The position numbers were made by a program, and so were the translations under genes. 64,000 bases of DNA from Candidatus Endonucleibacter bathymodioli (GTDB taxonomy: Bacteria > Pseudomonadota > Gammaproteobacteria > Pseudomonadales > Endozoicomonadaceae), in the NCBI GenBank assembly GCA_030674915.1, contig JASXSV010000006.1:124001-188000 (forward strand). Reading direction: 5' to 3'. Under the pieces are notes generated by a model. That model saw only the letters and a program-made list of their open reading frames with translations. It ran no database searches and was not told where the DNA came from. This document shows positions 38,983-48,799 of the stretch, piece after piece. Within the stretch, counting starts at the first letter, position 1. Each line of letters starts with the position of its first letter.

Positions 38983-40249
38983 AGAGTGTAAATAACTCTG
39001 TGTATTTGCCTTAGAGTTAAACGTAATCTGATAATCGTGTTTCAAAAACAATCATAAAGTGATTCAGTGCCGAACGCCAATTGCGTATCGGCATCGTCCA
39101 ATTTTTCGAGGCCTCGCGCGTGGCAAGGTAAACTACCTTTTTTGCCGAATCATCATGCGGAAATAACTTACGTTTCTTGATCGCTTTTCTGATCACGCTG
39201 TTCAATGATTCAATTGCATTGGTGGTGTAAATCGCCTTGCGAACCTCTTCTGGATACGCGAAAAACGTATTCAAATTGTCCCAGTTTTGACGCCATGATC
39301 GGCTTATCTGAGGATACTTTGAAAGCCATTTCTCTTCAAGGTTATCAAACTCTCGCAACGCTTCCTCTTCTATAGATGACCTGTGAACTTGCTTTAAATC
39401 AGCGCTTACTTCTTTGTAATCACGCAAGGTACAAGCTTCATGCTATTTCGCACCATATGAACGATGCAGAGTTGAATGTGCGTGTCAGGGTGCACCGCTT
39501 GAATGGCTTCAGGAAATCCTTTAAGGCCATCCACGCAAGCGATTAGAATGTCTTTTAAACTGCGATTCTTGAGCTCAGTAAGGATGCCTAGCCAGAATTT
39601 CGCACCTCCATTTTCTGATAGCCACATACCAAGAAGATCCTTGTGCCCCTCAATATTTACTCCAGGCGCTAGATAGACAGCCTTGCTGATCACCTGCTTA
39701 TCTTGCCTGATTTTGACCACAATACAATCTAAATAAACAATGGGATATACCTGATCCATAACGGCGTTTGTGACCTTAGAAATTAGGCTGGGGGATACAT
39801 CAGCATCATACAATTCTTTAAAGTTTGCGCAGATTTCTCGAGTTGTCATTCCTTGGGCATATAGAAAAAGAATTTTATCATCCATACCAGTGAGGCGAGT
39901 TTGCTGTTTTTTTTACAAGCTGAGGTTCGAATGAACTATTTCGATCACGTGGAACTTCAATATCGATAGCCCCGTCGTCGGTATAAAGTGTTTTTGAGGA
40001 GTGACCGTTACGTCTATTTGATCCAGTCATCGGCTGATTTCTGTCATACCCAAGAGGTCGTCCAGCTCAGCGCCAAGAGCTGCCTCAACGGTGACTTTTT
40101 TTAGCATGCAACTAAAGTCACTGAGATCTTTCTCAGTTTTCATGCTTTTCGCCGCCTTTTTTGCAAAGGCTAACATTTGATCTTTATTCATAGTGCTTAT
40201 ATCCCATAAGGGTTAATGATAAGCAAATACACAAACTAATCTACAGTCT
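38983..40249 (-). mobile_element. IS256-family element, decayed
   Basis: About 1.27 kb with related ends: left AGAGTGTAAATAACTCTGTGTATTTGCC and, reverse complemented on the right, AGACTGTAGATTAGTTTGTGTATTTGCT. It carries an interrupted transposase. It lies immediately next to the IS30/IS481 nest. Confidence 0.75.
39017..40190 (-). pseudogene. IS256-family transposase, frameshifted
   Basis: Minus strand. The N-terminal part starts MNKDQMLAFAKKAAKSMKT at 40190, with breaks near 40035 (stop after MTEISR) and 39900. The core 39885-39406 has YLDCIVVKIRQDK (first Asp) and ACVDGLKGFPEAI (second Asp) and ends LVPCVITKK. The C-terminus 39427-39017 overlaps in another frame and holds TTNAIESLNSVIRKAIKKRK (the family glutamate). 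At least three disruptions. Confidence 0.85.
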
Positions 40250-40277
40250 CATAAAATCTCTTAGCTTTACAGGCTAA

Positions 40278-42821
40278 CTAATCCCATTCTTCTGCTTTCG
40301 CTATAATGTTTCTAATATCTTGCTCTGTTAGTGCGCTATGTGCCCATATTTCTTCTGCTGAGGTCTTTAGACTTTCCGCGTCTATATCTTGATTCTGTTT
40401 TGTGATAATATCTAATATCTTATTAACAGCATCGTCTTTGTTCAACAAATTTTCTTTTTTAAGGTGTTTGACCGTGTTAATTAGTTCCTCCTCAAAACTA
40501 TCTCCATTTATTGAATCATGCCGTTGAGGTATTCTGGCCGAAATACCTTCTATCATACTATTGACTGACACCTCATTTTTCGTTCTCTGATTATCTATGT
40601 TCACGCTTTTTAAACCTTCCCGAACCTTTACTAGTGTATCAGTCGTCAACCTATCATCATTTGAATTATTTATATTTATTTCCTGAGTCGGAGCTGCTGT
40701 GGCCATAGGCGTAAGTGGCGGCAGTGGCGGAGCATTAGGTACAATAGTCGGAGGCATCGTAAACGTCAACTCTAATTCGGTTTCGCTAGTAATTGTAGGT
40801 GCCGCTACGTCTACATGCGACGGAGTCAATGATGCATGGGTTCCATTTTGTGCTTTGCCAAGGAGAACATTTTGTTTGAAAGTTGTGGCCTCTTCTTTCT
40901 TGAGCTCCCTCTCTGATTCTCTGATGGAATACTTATCTTCCTGCAATGAGTGATTGCCTATTTCTCCATATAAAGGCTCGTCATGATACTTAGACGGTAA
41001 TATAAATACTTCTGGCGTTGAAGATGATATCTCTTCAGCTCTATAAATGAGTGGTAATGATAACGTACCGAACCGAGCTATATTGTTATTTACCACTTTT
41101 GCGAACATGCCTGAATTGTATCCTACCCCATTAGATGTAGCTTGTTCTAACAGTAAAAGTGAGCCTTCGCAGCTGTAGTTTTGTGAAGTATTCCCCATAA
41201 GAGATTCAAATACTTTTACCATATCCTCTAACTGGCTATCGCTATAGCTCCGATGCGCCTTCTTATCATGAAAGAATTTTTTGGCCAAGGCAAAATCAGT
41301 GTTATCTGTTGATCCAATACGCTGTTCTCTTTTGTTAAATATATCTTTTAATTTCTGATCGACAATTTCATTGCATCCTCTGTTTTTATCTAAGATACAG
41401 GCAGGGTCTTTTATATGAGACAAACTATTACTATACTTGGCTCTTTTATGCAACAAAAGACAAGTAACATCATGGTGTTTTTCATGCAGACTATCCATAC
41501 TCTTTCTTATCGTCAAACCTTGATTCCTAATTCCTTTGGCCTGTTTTCTCATTTTCTTTAACTCGTTCATATTAGCACTACGCTTTTTCTGGTAATTAAA
41601 GTCTACTCTTCTCACTGTCTTACTTTTTGATTGTACTTTTTTTAAATTATCAAAAGCTAGTTGCATACTACTAATCCTGAATTCTAAGTCTTGCACTTTG
41701 TCAACTACTGTTGACAACCGAACCCTATATTTTGATTCCAATTCCTCAAACTCATCCAGCTTATTTGTCAGTGTTGGAATTATTTTCAACTCACTTTCAA
41801 GTGTTTTGTTATTGCATTCATATATGGTTTGATATTTCATATCTCTTTTTACGTTTTTATTATCTTGTGCCATTTCAAGCAAAGGTTCCACATAACTAGA
41901 ATAATTTTCTTTAGATCCATTAAACATTTTATCTATTTCGGAAAGATCTTTCCCAGCTGGAGAAAGTTTACTTGTACTATCGATATAAGTCCTTTCAGAT
42001 AACTCTAAAAGAGAAGTTCCAAATTTTGAGAAAAGCTTTGGATCAATTTCTTTTGCCGCAAACGCTAATGAATGGATATGTTTTAGTCCTTCAATATTTA
42101 CCTCGTAAGGTAGTAATCCATTGTCATCGCTTTTTGTCTTTACTCTAGCTATACTTTCATCTCGATATTTTAGCATTTTATTCAGTTTACTTGACATACT
42201 TTTGCTTAGGTGTTTTTGTTGTGTTTCCGTAATAACACTATTACCGCAAGCTTTAGATATTTCTTTTTTAATAGCTACTAGAGACCGAGGGTTTTTAACA
42301 CCTTTTATTATATTATCAAAAAGCAAAGTAATATCTTGCTGATTATGTTCTTTGAATTTTTCCTTATTGACAACCACTAGACTGTTATCTTTATTCATTC
42401 CGTTATCATTAGGCGTAATATTACCAAATTCATTAATTACTCCACCAACTCCAGCCTCGTTTACCAAAACAGCAATCTTCTCCACCTCATCAGACATACC
42501 ACTAGACAAACCTATATCTTTGCTTACGAAATCATCCACGCATACTTCGTTATCAATATCTGTCACCAGCTTATTAATAGAAATTGCTCCAAGCGCTTCT
42601 GCACGTCTGTCATAGAGTGAAGTCTGCGCAACATCCTGGTGTTTATGCATATGTTTTTTATCTAATCTAAAAGGCAACTTATTATATATCATATTCTCTG
42701 CCTTACGTACTTTTTTATTTATATAAGTTCCACTACTACTAAGAGTATGATCTTTATCAATAAATTTAAATGGTTTGATAACACTACTCTTGTGACTTCC
42801 ACTTTCACCACCCAACTTCAT
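40278..42821 (-). CDS. Large non-Sec candidate effector with coiled-coil and polyproline tract
   Basis: 847 aa from the ATG at 42821, which has AAGGAG 8 bases upstream; an upstream ATG at 42860 does not. No signal peptide; the N-terminus is polar and basic (MKLGGESGSHKSSVIKPFKF). Residues about 320-470 are a long charged helical region, likely coiled coil (KLDEFEELESKYRVRLSTVV, MNELKKMRKQAKGIRNQ). Around residue 690-715 lies a proline-rich stretch (MPPTIVPNAPPLPPLTPM), of the kind that binds SH3, WW or profilin-type modules in eukaryotes. The rest is unrecognised. No homologous partner nearby; flanked by IS remnants. Candidate type III or IV secreted effector by context only. Confidence 0.75.
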   Translation of the reverse strand: MKLGGESGSHKSSVIKPFKFIDKDHTLSSSGTYINKKVRKAENMIYNKLPFRLDKKHMHKHQDVAQTSLYDRRAEALGAISINKLVTDIDNEVCVDDFVSKDIGLSSGMSDEVEKIAVLVNEAGVGGVINEFGNITPNDNGMNKDNSLVVVNKEKFKEHNQQDITLLFDNIIKGVKNPRSLVAIKKEISKACGNSVITETQQKHLSKSMSSKLNKMLKYRDESIARVKTKSDDNGLLPYEVNIEGLKHIHSLAFAAKEIDPKLFSKFGTSLLELSERTYIDSTSKLSPAGKDLSEIDKMFNGSKENYSSYVEPLLEMAQDNKNVKRDMKYQTIYECNNKTLESELKIIPTLTNKLDEFEELESKYRVRLSTVVDKVQDLEFRISSMQLAFDNLKKVQSKSKTVRRVDFNYQKKRSANMNELKKMRKQAKGIRNQGLTIRKSMDSLHEKHHDVTCLLLHKRAKYSNSLSHIKDPACILDKNRGCNEIVDQKLKDIFNKREQRIGSTDNTDFALAKKFFHDKKAHRSYSDSQLEDMVKVFESLMGNTSQNYSCEGSLLLLEQATSNGVGYNSGMFAKVVNNNIARFGTLSLPLIYRAEEISSSTPEVFILPSKYHDEPLYGEIGNHSLQEDKYSIRESERELKKEEATTFKQNVLLGKAQNGTHASLTPSHVDVAAPTITSETELELTFTMPPTIVPNAPPLPPLTPMATAAPTQEININNSNDDRLTTDTLVKVREGLKSVNIDNQRTKNEVSVNSMIEGISARIPQRHDSINGDSFEEELINTVKHLKKENLLNKDDAVNKILDIITKQNQDIDAESLKTSAEEIWAHSALTEQDIRNIIAKAEEWD

Positions 42822-43777
42822 AGAATTTCTCCTTGTGATATAACTACCTCTTTTGAACATAGCTCATTATAAATAAAATTCAAACCTCAACTTGTGATTT
42901 GGAACCAGAAATAATGACTTTAACTCACAGCAGATAACAATTGCAAGGCAAAATAAATATCTATGAATATTTTACCCACAGGGTTAAATTATCATGGAAT
43001 TTAATATAAAACGATATGTCACTCAACTTTATATCCAAACAATAAACCTGTATTCCATAAGATATGCCATAAATCAGGAAACAACTATAAGTAAAACCAT
43101 GCGATCTGTTAACAAAAGGCACGGCAATCCCAATATTAAATTGATTATAGCGGACAGTGCTCACTAGATTCACACACTAACCTACACACTTGAAATTGAT
43201 TCGAGAGTCAGAATTAACAACAAGACAGAAAAATCAATAAGACAGGACATAAAAAACACACTACTACCTTACAATAGTATATGTAAGACAGTCACGTTTA
43301 ATAACGGTGGCGAGTTCGCCGTCCACGCAAAGATCTCTCAATCATTAGGATGTAATATATAATTTTCTAAACCATACCATTCATGGCAACGTAGAAATCC
43401 AGTTATAAGAACTTCGCCAACTACACATAGGATTAGCGATACCATCTCCCAATCAATATGGCCTAAACAAAGTCATCAGAGGAGAGATGGGACGACCTAT
43501 TGAGGACAGCAACTTCTCATTCTACCACCCTTTCAGCAGTGCTTTCGCATCATACGAGTTCCGAAGAATTGGATTATTTTTCTTCATTACCCTTGACTAT
43601 GTAGGTCAGTATTATAAAGTATTTTTTGCATGCAGATATTCTACCAGAATATAATATACTTTGTTAAGTTATGCTGAAGTCTAGATATATAATACAAATT
43701 CACTATATTATTACTTGAAAGCTGGTAATAAGTTTCCTAGATTTATTGTATAGACGTAGTAATAAGGGAATGTTGTT
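42822..43777. other. Gene-poor region with IS30-like remnant
   Basis: About 950 bp between the large minus-strand gene and the Asp/Phe repeat gene. The first ~350 bp are AT-rich and should contain the divergent promoters; a 70-codon frame at 42961-43173 has no protein character. The part from 43230 on is the IS30-type remnant listed separately. Confidence 0.4.
43230..43600 (+). pseudogene. IS30-like transposase remnant (third type)
   Basis: Translated pieces read TVTFNNGGEFAVHAKISQSLG (43291-43353) then FSKPYHSWQR, the second catalytic region of IS30 transposases. No frame is open. A parallel remnant with the same block (AVTLDNDSEFADHASIARSL) lies at 56640-57010, so both derive from one old element different from types A and B. 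Confidence 0.65.
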
Positions 43778-44074
43778 ATGACCAAAGAACGTACTACCCA
43801 TTGCTGGGAAGATGAGGATTTCATTGAAGATGTAAATAATCATCTTCGTAGGGAAAAATCAATTAAAGACAGGTGCCAAAAAAGAAAAGTATCAAAAATA
43901 CGGCGAGGGATTGACAGTTATTATACTGCTAGAGATGGTGGTTCTCATGATCTCTATGCTGATGACTTCTACGACTTCGATGACTTCGATGACTTCGATG
44001 ACTTCGATGACTTTGATGACTTTGATGACTTTGGCTTTGATGCTGATAACTTTGATGGCGTGTCACGACATTAA
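43778..44074 (+). CDS. Small protein with Asp-Asp-Phe repeat tract
   Basis: 98 aa, not recognised. A polar N-terminal part (MTKERTTHCWEDEDFIEDVN) and a basic middle (REKSIKDRCQKRKVSKIRRG) are followed by an acidic-aromatic tract of DDF repeats (residues ~63-86) and a short end. AGGGA precedes the ATG at 8 bases and a hairpin terminator overlaps the stop, so it looks like a real single-gene transcript. The tract is encoded by 9-bp repeats and could vary in length. Confidence 0.65.
   Translation: MTKERTTHCWEDEDFIEDVNNHLRREKSIKDRCQKRKVSKIRRGIDSYYTARDGGSHDLYADDFYDFDDFDDFDDFDDFDDFDDFGFDADNFDGVSRH
43964..44035 (+). repeat. Nine-base tandem repeat inside small gene
   Basis: Eight units of GACTTCGAT or close variants (GACTTCTAC, GACTTTGAT, GACTTTGGC). 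In frame, so length changes preserve the reading frame. Confidence 0.9.
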
Positions 44075-44093
44075 CTCTTATAGATAAAGAGTT
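44073..44093 (+). terminator. Rho-independent terminator after Asp/Phe repeat gene
   Basis: AACTCTT / AAGAGTT stem of 7 bp with a 7-base loop, followed by TTATTATT. The stem overlaps the last base of the stop codon. Confidence 0.55.
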
Positions 44094-44631
44094 TATTATT
44101 CATGATGCTCATGGGTACGAATTACACTCGTACTTAAAATAGTTCTAATCATTACTGAGCTTTAGTTATCAAAATTTTCGCCATTAAAAATTAGCGATTT
44201 GGTTCTCGATAATTTTAACACGGCTGAAATGTTACTCATTACCTGCTGGATATAAATCGAGCTAACCTTTTGATGCGTAATTTTAAATCACTCGTAGGCC
44301 CAGTGCAACAAAAGATACGGTCTTTGATATCAAGAATACTCTGCTCAATATAGCCAGGAGATATTAATCATAAATAGCTAAAAGCTGGCTACATTGAATA
44401 GGGCGTATTCTTTAATTACCATAAATCATTCTAACACTCGTTAGTATGTTACATACCGGAAGCTAATACCTATCTGTGGTCTCAGTCGTCAGTAGTAAAT
44501 GAGAGCCCGTTTGAGTATGCTATTACTCACTAAATATGATGAATTTAGCTGACTTGCAGGTATTGATATTTTTCTTACAAATAATGACTATATTGAGTTG
44601 ACCGGAAAACATACGGCGTCGCACCTATACT
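44094..44631. other. Gene-free region
   Basis: 538 bp, no recognisable gene, RNA or element. Confidence 0.35.
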
Positions 44632-44758
44632 TATACCTATGCCACCTGAAGGTGTGAGGTTGCTGACTGGTCTCACTCACTCCAATCACCTACTGTTTCT
44701 AGATCACTGGGATTTCCTTACTTGTTGCATATCCACACATTCAATGCTAACTGGTATA
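44632..44758. repeat. Full-size copy of dispersed repeat
   Basis: 127 bp from TATACC to GGTATA. Left end CCTGAAGGTGTGAGGTTGCTGACTGG, middle CTCACTCACTCCAATCACC, right ATCCACACATTCAATGCTAAC. One of the best-preserved copies. Confidence 0.75.
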
Positions 44759-44878
44759 GAGACCTGCTGTTTCGCAAGTTTTGTCTCCTCTAGCTCTGTA
44801 AGAAAGTTCCCCGCGCCTCCACCTTGGGACGGTTTCTAGCACTACTGGTCGAGCACTAACTGTGGGATCGATTATTAG

Positions 44879-46051
44879 GGAATCTCTGATTGAATCTCCA
44901 AAACTTGGTAAAATAGCATCGCTATGAGCAAGCCGGTATTCAAAATGAAACAACAAAGTTTTGCTTCACGCAGTTACGCAGTTACACAGCCAAAAAACGA
45001 AAAACGCGAAAAGAGTTATTTCTTGAGGAAATGGAATCTTGTGTTCTCTGGGCAGCCTTTGAAGCAATCATTAAACCACATTACCCGAAAAGTGGACGTA
45101 TTGGAGGGCAGCCGATCGGCCTGACCACCATGCTGTGTATCTATCTCATGCAGCAATGGTTTCAACTATCCGATCCGATGATGTAAGACGCGCTGTATGA
45201 AATTGAATCAATGAGAATATTTGCCAAATTGGAGCTGTCCGAAGATCGATTACCTGTCGAAACAACTATCCTGAAATTTCGTCACCTGTTGGAGCGTAAT
45301 CAATTGACTGACAAGTTATTTGCTGCGGTCAGTGAGCACTTAAAACTACACGGCCTTGCACTTTCAAAAGGCACCATGGTAGATGCCACATTAATAAGCA
45401 CTTCGTCCTCGACCAAAAACGCCGAAGGCACACGTGATTCTGAAATGCACCAGACACGTAAAGGAAATCAGTGGTACTTTGGCATGAAGATCCATGTCGG
45501 TGCGGATGTAAATAGTGGGACTGCTCATACAGTAACGGTTACCTCAGTCAATAAAGCGGATATTGGCGAACTGCCTGCTTTGTTGAGAAAGGAAGACGAA
45601 GTAATCTTTGGCGATGCGGGCTACACCAGCGACACATATAAGCGAGGCGCTCGATGCTTAGGATTACACTGGAAAGTCAATGACAAGCGCAAACCAAGAA
45701 AAGGCAACCTAAGTAGCAGTCAGCGCAAACGTAATCGCCAGCAATCAAAAATACGAGCCAGGGTAGAGCACCTGTTCCAAATCCTCAAGTGTCAGTTTGG
45801 TTACCGTAAAATTCGTTACCGTGGTTTGGAAAAAAACAGGGTGCAAGTTACTAGCCTGATGGCAATGACCAATTGATACCTGCAACGTAATGCGTTACCG
45901 ACATAATTGCGCTCTAAATCCGCCTATAGAGCGGATAAGTGGGCAAAAGCGACAAAATGAATCGAAAGTTACGAGGAAATAAGCGCGAAAGTCAGAGAAT
46001 TTTATCGCAAATCTGACAATCAACTTGCAAACCACTTCAATCAGAGATTCC
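44879..46051 (+). mobile_element. IS5-family element with TTAG target duplication
   Basis: 1173 bp with perfect 16-bp inverted ends GGAATCTCTGATTGAA and a 4-bp direct repeat TTAG at both flanks (44875-44878 and 46052-46055), which fits the YTAR target of the IS5 subgroup. The transposase inside is broken. It inserted directly beside another IS5-type remnant (46056 onward). Confidence 0.88.
44924..45876 (+). pseudogene. IS5-family transposase, frameshifted
   Basis: Starts MSKPVFKMKQQSFASRSYAV. Frame breaks follow near 45000-45120, and a TAA at 45184-45186 replaces a sense codon (expected MEDALYEIESMRIFAKL). The open C-terminal part from 45211 has ETTILKFRHLLE, GTMVDATLIS, EMHQTRKGNQWYFGMKIHVG (catalytic region), FGDAGYTS and VEHLFQILKCQFGYRKIRYRGL. 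Inactive unless programmed frameshifts are assumed. Confidence 0.85.
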
Positions 46052-46055
46052 TTAG

Positions 46056-46650
46056 CGGATATTAATCGTCAGTTGGAAGTACAAAACATAATCATGCGTT
46101 AAGATCGCATTAATATCATTGGCGCTACACCGACAGAGGCGGATTAATCAAGTTCTGGCAACAACAAAGACGAAAAGCAGACAAAGTATTCTGAAGCTGG
46201 TTGGCACGTTAAGAATGACAGTCGTAGTAACAAGAAGACTATCAGCTTTTCCGTTAATACCGGTGTTGATGAAGATGGCTTTCTTCATAGTTAAATCGTG
46301 ATGCCAGGCAATGTTTACGATTTTCAGTAGAGCAACACCTTGCTACCTTCGAATGAAACAGTCCTGCACGTAGATGTCTCTTGTAGCTCAAGCGAACAGA
46401 GAAGCATTAGCGAAACTTAGTATTGAAGATCAAATTTTCAACGTAAGGCCACAGAGAACAGCCACTATCGAGAAGGGAGAAAGCTCGTAACAAGGAAATA
46501 TCAGTAATACAGGCCTTTTGCCACCAATACAAGGCACTACGGACTTGCCATAGCCCGGTTCATAGGCATTACCAAAACTGAAACGATTTATGGGCTGGCC
46601 GCTATTGCCGCGAACATTCGCAAAGACACTAAGTTTTTGGTGCTCTATGA
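46056..46650 (+). pseudogene. Second IS5-type transposase remnant
   Basis: Several frames give VDEDGFLHS (46270), MPGNVYDFQ (46301), then HYGLAIARFIGITKTETIYGLAAIAANIRKD (about 46540-46630). The last is a diagnostic C-terminal motif of IS5-family transposases of a type different from the two other IS5 elements here. Many stops; dead. Confidence 0.7.
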
Positions 46651-46943
46651 TATGCCGAAACCATGTTATGCCAGATAGGTACGTCGAAAATCAGTTCTCA
46701 GCACTAGGAGCCGTGCACGAAGCCGGTAATTTAACATTAAACGCACTCGCAAGCTTCGTAATGGATTACAAAATGAGGAAATTCAATGACTTTGATTAAA
46801 GTCGTTGGTTATGTTATTAAAGCATCATCCTATTAAGAAGTGGAGATTTTTTCAATTTTATGTACCAATATTATTTATGATTACAAATAAAAAAATGAAA
46901 TTATTCAACTTTACAATATATAATGCTAGACTGTTATCACGCT

Positions 46944-47255
46944 GCCCTCGTAGCTCAGCAGGATAGAGCATTTGCCTCCTATTTTATAAAAAATGGGCAC
47001 CCCGGTAGAAACACTGGGTGTGAATCTACTCAAATTCAGGGAAACCTTAACGGGCTGGAAATTGACAGTGCCGATGACAATCCTGAGCGAAGCCGTACTC
47101 TTGTATACGGAACGTGCAGAGACTTAACGGGTAGTGCCTACGGACTTCGGTCTACGGTAAAGAGAAAGTCCAGACTACAAACGGCATTGATGCCGGTGAC
47201 GAAAGCCATAGTGGTATGAAGCGAAAGGTCAGACGTTCGAATCGTCTCGGGGGCA
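46944..47255 (+). tRNA. tRNA-Arg(CCU), interrupted by a group I intron
   Basis: Exon 1 is 46944-46980 and exon 2 is 47219-47255 (37 + 37 nt). Joined, they fold into a complete cloverleaf: acceptor GCCCTCG / CGGGGGC, D-arm GCTC...GAGC, anticodon stem TTTGC / GCGAA with loop CTCCTAA (anticodon CCU), T-arm AGACG-TTCGAAT-CGTCT, discriminator A. CCA is not encoded and would be added after transcription. CCU decodes AGG, and this would be the only gene for that codon in the window. Confidence 0.93.
46981..47218 (+). ncRNA. Self-splicing group I intron in tRNA-Arg(CCU)
   Basis: 238 nt, ending in the conserved terminal G. The conserved core elements appear in order: P-like ATTCAGGGAAACC, Q-like AATCCTGAGCGAAG, R-like GTGCAGAGACT and S-like AAGAGAAAGTCCAGACT. 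A P1 helix forms from the exon end CCT plus intron ATTTT pairing with AAAATGGG across an ATAA loop, which places a U.G pair exactly at the 5' splice site, as required. No open reading frame for a homing endonuclease. Size and position (directly after the anticodon) resemble the tRNA introns known from Azoarcus (Ile) and Agrobacterium (Arg CCU). The assignment rests on conserved motifs and hand-folding. Confidence 0.93.
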
Positions 47256-47264
47256 CTACATCAA

Positions 47265-47291
47265 GCAATTTTTAATTTTTATCAAAATTGC
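47265..47291 (+). terminator. Possible terminator hairpin after tRNA-Arg
   Basis: GCAATTTT / AAAATTGC stem of 8 bp with an AT-rich loop, 9 bp after the tRNA, with a T-run at 47309. AT-rich, so only suggestive. Confidence 0.35.
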
Positions 47292-47573
47292 ATCCATTTC
47301 ACATTTTTTTAATCAATATTTACGGACATATTTAGTTGTTCCGTTTTCAAACTGAATTGGTGGTAGATCATCGTTGGATTAGTCGAACCTATCAAGGTTA
47401 TAATGCTTTATGTAGGTATCCACATCCCGCCTCATATACTCACTGATGGGCTGATGAGTTTAGAATATCCGTCATTCTTTAAGCTGCTAAAAATAGTTTC
47501 ACCACGTCATTATCATAACAATCGCCTACACTCTCCCTATCGAGGCGCTTACACCATAAAAGTCTAATAAATT
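47292..47573. other. Spacer between tRNA and IS remnants
   Basis: About 280 bp, no recognisable feature. Confidence 0.3.
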
Positions 47574-47644
47574 GATACCTTTGCACGATAACGCTGCATA
47601 AGCCCCATTATTAATTAAATCGTATTTTTTTGAGGATAAAGCCT
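47574..47644 (+). repeat. 71-bp end fragment of IS5-type element
   Basis: Matches the left end of the element at 27424: ACCTTTGCACGATAACGCTGC then AATCGTATTTTTTTGAGGATAAAGCC. It is cut by the IS30 element that follows, and its inverted partner lies at 48595-48663. Confidence 0.8.
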
Positions 47645-48594
47645 CGCGGATTCAAATCCGAAGCGCATCATCTAATCAGGTAGAAGAAGGGGCCAGCTGC
47701 AAGTAAGCTCCTACCCTTTTTCTCCGGCAAGAGATGAAGTGATGACGGGATATTACCAACAACTAACCTACGAGCAACGATGCCAGATTTCAGTCCTAAA
47801 GAACAGCGGCTGTACACAAAGGGAGGTGGCGAAAATTATAGGTGTGAGTCATCCTACGGTAAGTAGAGAACTGGCCAGAAATATGGGTGACAGGGGCTAT
47901 CGTCATAAACAGGCGCAAGCTAAGGCTATTCAGCGACGCCATACTGCGGTTAAACCGACTAAAATGACCCCGGCAATGATAATCGTGATCGAGGCCAAGC
48001 TCCGTATAGAATGGAGTCCCGAACAGGTGTCAGGTTGGCTGCTATATGATCAGGAGAAGCTGATTAGCCATGAAACTATTTATCGCCACATTTGGGCGAT
48101 AAGCAGGCGGGAGGAGACCTTTATACGCATCTGCGCCACCAGGGCAAGAAATACGACAAACGGCGTAACGGCAAATCTACGCGGGGGCAGATAAAAAGTC
48201 GAGTGAGCATTGAAGCGTCCCAGTATTATCTCGCATCGATGATACGGCGATCGGCAAGGGCCACAGCGGCGCTCTAATGACGATTGTTGATCGGGTGATG
48301 AAGTATACAGTATCGGTGCAGGTCGATAGTAAAAGTGTAACCGATGTCACCGCGGCGACCATCGCCCTGCTTAAGCCGATTAAGGATCTGGCTCACACGA
48401 TTACGACAGACAATGGAAAAGAGTTTGCGTACCATGAGAAGATCAGTAAAGCGCTGTCAGCAGATGTTTATTTTGCGCACCCCTATAGCTCTTAGGAGCG
48501 AGGGCTACACGAAAACACCAACGGCTTACTGCGACAATATTTTCCAAAGAATACAGACTTTAAAAAAGTTACACAGATAGTGGTGGAGAGAGCT
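47645..48594 (+). mobile_element. IS30-family element, type B copy 1, 3' truncated
   Basis: Begins CGCGGATTCAAATCCGAAG, the terminal sequence of the type B element also seen at 50936-52126. It ends at 48594, where a piece of the IS5-type end replaces the 3' part of the transposase and the right inverted end. Confidence 0.75.
47739..48594 (+). pseudogene. IS30-family transposase (type B), frameshifted and truncated
   Basis: The start (MMTGYYQQLTYEQRCQISVL) and helix-turn-helix region (TQREVAKIIGVSHPTVSREL) are open to about 48100. Frame shifts follow near 48100 (GDKQAGGDLYTHLRHQGKKY in another frame) and near 48240. A TAG at 48493-48495 replaces the tryptophan in SSWERG. The catalytic block TITTDNGKEFAYHEKI is visible. 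Coding ends at VVERA. Dead copy. Confidence 0.85.
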
Positions 48595-48663
48595 GCTTTA
48601 TCCTCAAAAAAATACGATTTCATTAATAGTGGGGCTTATGCAGCGTTATCGTGCAAAGGTCTC
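48595..48663 (-). repeat. 69-bp end fragment of IS5-type element, inverted
   Basis: Reverse complement of the end at 47574-47644, finishing CGTGCAAAGGTCTC. Together the two fragments bracket the IS30 type B copy as an inverted pair. Confidence 0.8.
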
Positions 48664-48799
48664 AAATTACATTAATCCTGATTGGTATATTACTATCCAC
48701 AATCACTGTGGAAGACCAAGCCATTGGGAGGTAGTCTGAGGCTGTAGGCGCTTATAACGCTCTATTTATCTGACTGGATATCATTTCTTTCGCACAAGG

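Noticed and set aside
42961..43173. 70-codon minus-strand frame
   Set aside because: No ribosome-binding site, no recognisable features, in a region that otherwise holds promoters and IS debris.
46923..47219. 98-codon open frame over the tRNA-Arg region
   Set aside because: It reads through the tRNA exon and the intron core; the structural RNA explains the sequence, and the translation shows no protein character.
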